Positions 5,668 through 10,327 of a stretch of DNA of 10,327 nt are shown here, piece by piece. The position numbers and the translations under genes are program-made. The number at the start of each line of letters is the position of its first letter. Positions within the stretch are counted from its first letter, which is position 1. This stretch comes from Microcaldota archaeon (lineage in GTDB: Archaea; Micrarchaeota; Micrarchaeia; Micrarchaeales; Micrarchaeaceae): contig JAKAXF010000015.1 in NCBI GenBank assembly GCA_021816645.1, forward strand, positions 1 through 10,327, in the 5' to 3' direction. The notes below the pieces were generated by a model. The model had not been told where the DNA came from and did no database searches. It was given only the letters and a program-made list of their open reading frames with translations.

Positions 5668-5689
5668 GGGCACGCCCACACTTCACGTT

Positions 5690-6856
5690 TCACGGCTGTA
5701 TCCAATCTATCTCGTAGTATTCGTATTCGCTGCCCGGCAGCTCTATACGCCTCGCCTTGTAGTAGGTAACCGCCGTCTCCCTGTCTGCTATGGCTATTAT
5801 TAACTCTAATTTGTGCTGCTTCGCCTCGTTTATTACAGCGGAGAGCTCGCTCCCACCTATGTACTCGTTCTCTCCCAGGGACAGCATAGCGTACTTTGGT
5901 CTGTCCGTGCTCGGTTTTTCTATGTTGCCACCCTTCCTGTGAAACAGGACGAAGTCTATGGCAAGCTTCTTCCTTCTGCTCTTCCCGGGTATCGCCAGTA
6001 TGAACGTCTTCCTTACAGAATGCGCGACCCTTATCGCCCTCGCCCACTCAGAGATAAGCATCTTCACATCGCGCGGGAACGCGTGCACCACGTGCTTTGA
6101 ATGCAGCCAGTTGCTGTCCATCTTTAACGGGTTGGCTCCCGGGAAGTATATCCTGAAATGCGTTCCGAACTTGAAACCGGTCTTAACCACGTACCCCTTC
6201 TCCCTCCAGTCCGAGTATACCTGGTAGAGTTTGAAGAAGTCTCCGCGCCATTTCGACGCGAGAGCAGAAACGTCGGATTTTGAATAGTTAGAAAGCGAGA
6301 GCACGCCCTTCTCCATCAGAAACAGGGTTTCGAATATGTCAAGCTTGTTCAGTGAGCCGTGGTTGTTCACCTTGTAAGTGCCGTACTGCCCCAGCCAGTA
6401 CTTTTCGTACAGCTCCTTCCCGACCTTCTCGTCCTCTATGATAGTCGTCATGTCGGCAGGAAAGAACACGCCGAGCACTTTTTCCGTACCCATCCTGAGC
6501 TTCGACGCCGGATACTTTTTGACCGGAGTCTGTCCGGGCTGCTTCGACTTCTGGGCGTAGCTTGCGTCCTTTATTATGAGCCCGCGGTCCCTCCAGTCCT
6601 TGTAGGTGAAGTAGCGGGCCATGAACTTCCTGCTCGAAGCAAACGACGATGCGTATTCGTTGAACGTAACGCGGCCGCCCTTCTGGTCAAAGCACTCCGC
6701 GTTCCTCACGTCCAGCAGGTACAGCGCCTCCTCCGGAGTAAGCACGAGCTTCCCATCCTTCATCTGGCCAAACTCTCCGTTCTTCAGGCTGTCTATCGTA
6801 GACTGGTCTGTGGAATAGACCATCTTCTTCACACCGTCAAAGCTTAGCGATAGCAT
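5690..6856 (-). CDS. endA: tRNA-splicing endonuclease, three-unit single-chain type
   Basis: Cuts introns out of pre-tRNAs at bulge-helix-bulge sites. The 388 residues are roughly twice a homotetrameric archaeal EndA. Three units are visible. Unit 1 (about 1-115) is a non-catalytic N-domain-like part with LVLTPEEALYLLD (37-49) and YFTYKDWRDRGLIIK (82-96). Unit 2 (about 155-292) is the catalytic part with LYQVYSDWREKGYVVKTGFKFG (210-231). Unit 3 (about 297-388) is a C-terminal catalytic-like domain ending in TYYKARRIELP (364-374). The catalytic triad is intact: Y237 (FRIY), H252 (HSKHVV) and K283 (SVRK), with 31 residues between His and Lys as in the family. A three-unit chain is the epsilon type described in ARMAN-1/2, which works as a dimer with broad substrate range. 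It begins 4 bases after dphB. Confidence 0.93.
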   Translation of the reverse strand: MLSLSFDGVKKMVYSTDQSTIDSLKNGEFGQMKDGKLVLTPEEALYLLDVRNAECFDQKGGRVTFNEYASSFASSRKFMARYFTYKDWRDRGLIIKDASYAQKSKQPGQTPVKKYPASKLRMGTEKVLGVFFPADMTTIIEDEKVGKELYEKYWLGQYGTYKVNNHGSLNKLDIFETLFLMEKGVLSLSNYSKSDVSALASKWRGDFFKLYQVYSDWREKGYVVKTGFKFGTHFRIYFPGANPLKMDSNWLHSKHVVHAFPRDVKMLISEWARAIRVAHSVRKTFILAIPGKSRRKKLAIDFVLFHRKGGNIEKPSTDRPKYAMLSLGENEYIGGSELSAVINEAKQHKLELIIAIADRETAVTYYKARRIELPGSEYEYYEIDWIQP

Positions 6857-6860
6857 GCGT

Positions 6861-7634
6861 TCACTCTTCGTTCCTGCTTTCGTACAGGCTGTCCATTACC
6901 TCTTTCTCTATGTCGGTTATTTTTGATGGAAATATTATCAGCGCGGGACCGATTCCGAACTCTTTTTTCTTCGCTTCCGCAAACGTGCAGAAAGTGTGCC
7001 TTCCGTTAGCGTGCCCAACGTCCAGCATTACGATTATCTTGGTTCCGTCGCTTATAACTCCTTTGCGGTAGTGCGCTTCCGCCGCCTCCAGCTCCTCAAA
7101 CGCGGTCTTCAGATTCATGGAGCTCTTCCTTGCCTCCGAATAGTCGAGGAGCACAAGCGAGTGCATGCCGTTGGCCAGATTTCTCTCTATAGTCTCGTAG
7201 AAAGAGACCGGCTTGTACCTCTCGCTCCATTCTGGTATGGTAGTTACACTGCCGAACCTGTAAAAGTCCAGACCGCTCTCTCCCATCGCCGCCGCTATTA
7301 TAGATCCTGCGTGCAGCACCTCTACGCGCACGCCGCGCCTCTTCGCTTCAATGTAGAGTATCTTGTGCGTTGTGGCCATGAGCGGATCGCCTCCTACCAG
7401 CACCACGACGTCGTGCCCCTCCGCCTCGTTTACTAACTGGCCAGCACCCTCTTCGAGATCGCCCCTTGAGAGCCTGCGAATATCCTTTCCGGAATCCTTT
7501 TCTATATCTTTTAGATACCCGTCTTCCACAAAGCTGGTGTACTCCTCAACGTAGGGTGTGCTTTTCTTTATTATTCCCAGGGCCCTCTGAGGCAGATCAC
7601 CCCTTGACAACCCCAGCCCTATGAGATAGAGCAA
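6861..7634 (-). CDS. dphB: Diphthine synthase
   Basis: The S-adenosylmethionine-dependent methyltransferase that converts the modified histidine of elongation factor 2 to diphthine during diphthamide synthesis. It is 257 residues, near the family's usual 260-270. Visible: the start MLYLIGLGL (1-9); EEYTSF (30-35); the SAM-site signature VVLVGGDPLMATTH (77-90); VEVLHAGSIIAAA (104-116); GLDFYRFG (121-128); and MHSLVLLDY (157-165). The start must be a TTG at 7632-7634, as no ATG or GTG lies in frame upstream and the protein begins exactly at the family N-terminus. GTGAT is 4 bases before it. It begins 10 bases after the radA stop and ends 4 bases before endA, so it is the middle of an operon. 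Confidence 0.95.
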   Translation of the reverse strand: MLYLIGLGLSRGDLPQRALGIIKKSTPYVEEYTSFVEDGYLKDIEKDSGKDIRRLSRGDLEEGAGQLVNEAEGHDVVVLVGGDPLMATTHKILYIEAKRRGVRVEVLHAGSIIAAAMGESGLDFYRFGSVTTIPEWSERYKPVSFYETIERNLANGMHSLVLLDYSEARKSSMNLKTAFEELEAAEAHYRKGVISDGTKIIVMLDVGHANGRHTFCTFAEAKKKEFGIGPALIIFPSKITDIEKEVMDSLYESRNEE

Positions 7635-7644
7635 CGCATCACAT

Positions 7645-8595
7645 CTATTCGCTTATTCCCTGCGGAGTAATCTTTATTACGCATTCGCCCTCGGGCATGC
7701 TCGGCGAGTCGACCAGCCTGACTATCCTTTTCTCCTCCTTGCTCTTCCTAAGGTACAGCATCGTAGTCGCGGCGTGGGCCAGGATGTTGCCGCCTATCGG
7801 AGTTGTTGGATCTCCGAAGAGTATGGCTGGGTTGTCCATCACCTGGTTCGTGACGTAAACCGCCAGGTCGTACTTGTCAGCGAGGCGCTGGAGCCTGTGC
7901 AGATGCATGTTGAGCTTCTGCTGCCTCTCCCCGAGCGCGCCCCTGCCTACGTATTCGGACCTGAAGAGCGCGGTAAGCGAGTCGACAATTATGAGCTTGA
8001 CGTTCTTCTCCTGAATTAGCTTTTCAGCCCTTTCCAGAGCCAACGTCTGCTCGTCCGTTGTGTGCGCAGAGATAACGAATATGTTGGACAGCGCTTTCTT
8101 TGGATCCAGGCCCATCCTCTTCGCTATCTCCTCTATTCTCTCAGGCCTGAACGTGCTTTCGGTGTCTATAAACAGTGTAGTACCTTCAAGTCCGCCCTTT
8201 TCCCTTGGCAGCTGGACGTCAACTGCAAGCTGGAAGCCTATCTGCGTCTTTCCGCTCGCGAATCTGCCGTAGGTCTCGGTTATGCCGTTTGTCTCTACTC
8301 CGCCTCCTATCAGTTCGTCAAAATCCTCAGAAGCCGTTGTTATCCTGCCTATTGTCTTCCTCTTTTCCGATATCTCCTCTCCAGTAGAGAAATTGAGCGT
8401 GACGGCCTCCTGCGCTGCCTGTATGGCTTTCTTTGCAGCGTCGGGGCTTATCCCGGCAGTCTCAGACAGAGCGAAAGGAGCCGTGGCTGCCACCTTGTCC
8501 AAAGTGTCTATACCCGCGGCCCTCAGCTTGGCCGCCGTTGTCTCGCCTATTCCCGGCAGGTCCTCCAGCTCTCTAACTACTTTCTCCTTCGCCAT
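7645..8595 (-). CDS. radA: DNA repair and recombination protein RadA
   Basis: The archaeal RecA/Rad51 recombinase, which forms filaments on single-stranded DNA and drives strand exchange using ATP. It is 316 residues, at the short end for RadA. Order: N-terminal helix-hairpin-helix domain (LEDLPGIGETTAAKL, 10-24), linker to about 70, then the ATPase core with Walker A GRFASGKT (110-117), the LFIDTESTFRPERI segment (141-154), Walker B LIIVDSLTA (201-209), the loop-1 region FRSEYVGRGALGERQQKL (211-228), and the loop-2 region around NPAILFGDPTTPIGGN (255-270). Most RadA proteins have GEFGSGKT in Walker A; here the second and fourth positions differ (R111, A113), yet the GxxxxGKT rule is kept. 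It is first in the radA-dphB-endA-HIT unit, which faces the DUF92 gene. Confidence 0.97.
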   Translation of the reverse strand: MAKEKVVRELEDLPGIGETTAAKLRAAGIDTLDKVAATAPFALSETAGISPDAAKKAIQAAQEAVTLNFSTGEEISEKRKTIGRITTASEDFDELIGGGVETNGITETYGRFASGKTQIGFQLAVDVQLPREKGGLEGTTLFIDTESTFRPERIEEIAKRMGLDPKKALSNIFVISAHTTDEQTLALERAEKLIQEKNVKLIIVDSLTALFRSEYVGRGALGERQQKLNMHLHRLQRLADKYDLAVYVTNQVMDNPAILFGDPTTPIGGNILAHAATTMLYLRKSKEEKRIVRLVDSPSMPEGECVIKITPQGISE

Positions 8596-8621
8596 CAGAA
8601 CACGTAGTGACGTTAAACAAA

Positions 8622-8657
8622 CTTTATTAATAGTTGGGTAGAATAAGTATTTAAATA
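8622..8657 (-). promoter_or_regulatory. Candidate promoter boxes of the radA operon
   Basis: Two A/T-rich boxes precede radA on the minus strand: TATTAATAAAG (8622-8632) and the palindrome TATTTAAATA (8648-8657). The nearer one gives a leader of only about 5 bases, the farther one about 30. No Shine-Dalgarno precedes radA, which favours the nearer box. The palindromic box could also serve a plus-strand transcript covering the hairpin at 8715. Confidence 0.4.
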
Positions 8658-8714
8658 ATCAGGTAGAAATTGAAAGTACAGGCTAGAGAGCAGAAATATC
8701 CGATTAAGAATAAG

Positions 8715-8739
8715 TGCCAGCGTGAGAATCACGCTGGCA
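8715..8739. repeat. Perfect 11-bp hairpin
   Basis: The arms 8715-8725 and 8729-8739 are exact inverted repeats (TGCCAGCGTGA and its complement) around a GAA loop. It lies 119 bases from the radA start and 112 bases from the start of the DUF92 gene. No T-run follows on either strand, so a simple terminator is unlikely. It may be part of a small RNA or an operator. Confidence 0.7.
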
Positions 8740-8788
8740 AGGCGACCAGTTCTTTACGACCCTCCTACTTAGAGAATTCGTAATTTAC

Positions 8789-8811
8789 TTACCTTGGTAA
8801 ACCTTAAAAAA
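8789..8811 (+). promoter_or_regulatory. Promoter and palindrome of the DUF92 gene
   Basis: An A-rich TATA-like box TTAAAAAA (8804-8811) lies about 44 bases before the ATG at 8852. Just upstream, TTACC-TT-GGTAA (8789-8800) is a perfect palindrome that would cover the BRE position. A regulator could bind there, but the arms are short. Confidence 0.35.
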
Positions 8812-8851
8812 CTTTGTTATTATCGGAAGTATTTCACAAAAATGGAATAGT

Positions 8852-9544
8852 ATGAACATCCTTACGCTTGATTGGAAGGGTGCTTTGCTCGGCCTGGGCA
8901 TAGCGCTCGCTCTTCTAATCCTCGGGGGTGAACGCTTCGGAGTTTTCTTCGTGCTTACGCTGCTGTACTTCCTTATAGTGTCCGCGATAGTGACCTACGT
9001 AGGGAAGGAGACTAAAGTCGATTTCCATTTATACCAGAAGAGCAGGGGCATCAGGAACGTGATCGCCAACGGACTCCCGGGCCTCATATTCGCTGTTTTG
9101 TTCTTCGTGCTTGCACCGCACGGCTTAGGTTTGGAAAAACTGGCGGTTTTAGGATTTGTAGCTAGCGTAGCTGCGGTAACGGCCGACAAGTTCAGCAGCG
9201 AACTCGGAGTTCTTGATGGGGTGCCTAGATCTATTATCAGCCTTAAGCCCGTGAAGAAAGGCGTGTCCGGCGGAGTCACGTTGCTGGGTACGGCCGCGGG
9301 GCTCACGGGGGCGATGATCATATCGCTGGCACTGATTCCTATACCGCTTATGGACCCCGCGCTGGGGCTGAATCTCGCTGCTGCTGGAGTTATAGTCATA
9401 ATTGCTGGGTTCGCCGGCTCGGTGGTGGACTCGTTCCTTGGGTATTACGAGGAAAAAGGGTTTGGTAACAAATACACTACAAACTTCGCGTGCGGACTGG
9501 TGGGTGGTGTTATAGGGATAATACTGTACGTCCTGTTTGTGTGA
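8852..9544 (+). CDS. DUF92 family integral membrane protein
   Basis: A 230-residue protein with about six or seven hydrophobic segments (about 10-26, 30-50, 73-89, 95-110, 140-163, 172-194, 213-230). Family marks are RGIRNVIANG (65-74), ADKFSSELGVL (111-121), the loop PRSIISLKPVKKGVSGGVTLLG (125-146), GSVVDSFLG (189-197), and GNKYTTNFACG near the end. The usual motif is A-D-T-F-S-S-E; here the Thr is Lys (K113). Plant VTE6, a phytyl-phosphate kinase, belongs to this family, so a role in polyprenyl or phytyl phosphate metabolism is possible, but the archaeal members have no proven role. It diverges from radA and has its own promoter-like box. The ATG is the only plausible start; an ATG ten bases earlier ends after two codons. 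Confidence 0.9.
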   Translation: MNILTLDWKGALLGLGIALALLILGGERFGVFFVLTLLYFLIVSAIVTYVGKETKVDFHLYQKSRGIRNVIANGLPGLIFAVLFFVLAPHGLGLEKLAVLGFVASVAAVTADKFSSELGVLDGVPRSIISLKPVKKGVSGGVTLLGTAAGLTGAMIISLALIPIPLMDPALGLNLAAAGVIVIIAGFAGSVVDSFLGYYEEKGFGNKYTTNFACGLVGGVIGIILYVLFV

Positions 9545-9628
9545 ATCCGCCGGAATGGACCTGATACGGGCAGACAAGGCTACAACAGAAACATTTTTGT
9601 ATCTGAAAAATGAGATAAAATTGATGCG
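9545..9628. other. Short gap before the 211-residue gene
   Basis: No gene is seen. A weak TATA-like stretch ATTTTTGTAT (about 9592-9601) lies some 33 bases before the ATG at 9629, so the downstream gene may have its own promoter with a short leader. Confidence 0.3.
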
Positions 9629-10264
9629 ATGCCTACAATAAGCAAGAGCAAGACCGAGACGCTCAGTATCAACATAGACTACGGAGTGATAGTACTGATG
9701 GGCGATAACCCTGCGCATGACTCTATTGAGCCTATGGACAACAACGAGGTCGTCCGTCTATTGAAGGTGTTCGGAACAGATACCAGAAAGATAGATGCGA
9801 ATTTCATGATCGATGGAGAGGGAAGTGTTCTTAGGGACATAACGGTTATACGGAGGTCAGGAGTTGACGGACCAAGGACCCCGACAAAGTCTGAACTAGA
9901 AGAGATAATCGGAGTAATGAACGGGTATATGAGCGGCAAGGAGACCTCGTGGACTTCGGTAAGCAGTGAAGAAGATATTATGGTTTACGTAGAGAAGGGT
10001 TCGAAAAATGGCGAGATAGTGGTCAGGGGTTCGATCACCGAAGTGTCTACGGGACGCACGAGGGAAATGAGCGCGCAGGACTCTGCTATGCTGATCGATG
10101 TGCTCGACCGGTTGGAGTACGAGGAGGCACCCGATAAAAGACTGCGCATGGACGGTCTGTGGGTGCATAATGAAGAGGACGGGACCGCAGACGAGTTCGT
10201 AAAAATCAAGGAAATCATGAACATGCTAAGATGGAAGTATTTTAGAATGAGAACGGATAGCTGA
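9629..10264 (+). CDS. Hypothetical protein, possibly repeated beta-beta-alpha modules
   Basis: I do not recognise this 211-residue, acidic, apparently soluble protein. It has no signal peptide, membrane helix or cysteine. It seems built from three or four similar units, each with one or two strands, a turn, and a helix: about 11-49 (ending NNEVVRLLKVFG), 57-100 (ending KSELEEIIGVMNGY), 117-163 (ending QDSAMLIDVLDRLE) and a poorer one at 170-204 (ending VKIKEIMNMLRW). The repeats are weak in identity and judged by pattern only. The start ATG has no clear ribosome site; GATGCG sits directly before it. It follows the DUF92 gene in the same direction after 84 bases. Function unknown. Confidence 0.75.
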   Translation: MPTISKSKTETLSINIDYGVIVLMGDNPAHDSIEPMDNNEVVRLLKVFGTDTRKIDANFMIDGEGSVLRDITVIRRSGVDGPRTPTKSELEEIIGVMNGYMSGKETSWTSVSSEEDIMVYVEKGSKNGEIVVRGSITEVSTGRTREMSAQDSAMLIDVLDRLEYEEAPDKRLRMDGLWVHNEEDGTADEFVKIKEIMNMLRWKYFRMRTDS

Positions 10265-10275
10265 ATTTGCGGGGG

Positions 10276-10285
10276 TTATATATAG
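10276..10285 (+). promoter_or_regulatory. TATA box of a gene beyond the window
   Basis: TTATATATAG is the cleanest TATA box in the window. It implies a plus-strand transcript start near 10306-10310 and a gene starting at or beyond the window end; an ATG at 10324-10326 is a possible start. The motif is nearly palindromic, so the opposite direction cannot be ruled out. The T-run at 10302-10306 could instead end the preceding transcript. Confidence 0.5.
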
Positions 10286-10327
10286 AAGCCTCAAATGTTA
10301 CCTTTTTCTAACATAGTTTTAGCATGT

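Noticed and set aside
4805..5686. A 293-codon minus-strand open frame
   Set aside because: It lies antisense to the DJ-1-like and rnp4 genes and overlaps the HIT gene in another frame. Its product is Arg/Gln-rich without any family pattern, while the competing genes are clear.
8755..8770. A strong Shine-Dalgarno-like AGGAGGG on the minus strand
   Set aside because: No ATG, GTG or TTG lies at a workable distance in front of a real open frame.
1..10327. CRISPR arrays, insertion sequences, tRNA or rRNA genes
   Set aside because: I found no regularly spaced repeats, transposase motifs, T-arm sequences or rRNA signatures on either strand.

Overview
The window looks like chromosomal DNA of an archaeon. 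It encodes a sliding clamp (PCNA), RadA recombinase, the archaeal RNase P protein Rnp4, diphthine synthase, a KEOPS Pcc1-like subunit and an archaeal tRNA-splicing endonuclease. First genes of transcription units have A/T-rich TATA-type boxes close to their starts. The endonuclease is a 388-residue single chain with three recognisable units. This is the layout known from ARMAN-1/2 (Micrarchaeota, DPANN), so a Micrarchaeota-like organism is the best guess. That assignment rests mainly on one gene and is an inference.

Layout. Positions 34-2319 (minus strand) form a unit of a glycosylation-rich surface protein with a DUF4382-like domain, a two-helix membrane protein and Pcc1. A 127-residue beta-rich protein (2444-2827, minus) and a 48-residue zinc-finger protein (2948-3094, plus) diverge from a shared promoter region. 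PCNA (3180-3923, plus) follows, then a tiny charged protein (3949-4110). A gap of 243 bases after it contains three successive inverted repeats, one of them a nested 45-base stem-loop. Next come a DJ-1/PfpI-like protein without its catalytic cysteine and Rnp4 (4354-5215, plus). These converge, 8 bases apart, on a four-gene minus-strand operon read radA - dphB - endA - HIT (8595 down to 5224). A divergent gap of 256 bases holds a perfect 11-bp hairpin. A DUF92 membrane protein (8852-9544, plus) and an unrecognised 211-residue protein (9629-10264, plus) follow. The window ends in a promoter for a gene lying outside it.

How the genes fit together. Most are information-processing genes: replication clamp, recombination, tRNA 5' processing (Rnp4), tRNA splicing (EndA), tRNA t6A modification (Pcc1) and elongation-factor-2 modification (DphB). 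There is no sign of a mobile element, prophage, CRISPR array or tRNA/rRNA gene. The most interesting items are the three-unit endonuclease, the structured gap after the PCNA unit, the hairpin in the radA/DUF92 gap, the cysteine-less DJ-1 homologue and the two very small genes flanking PCNA.
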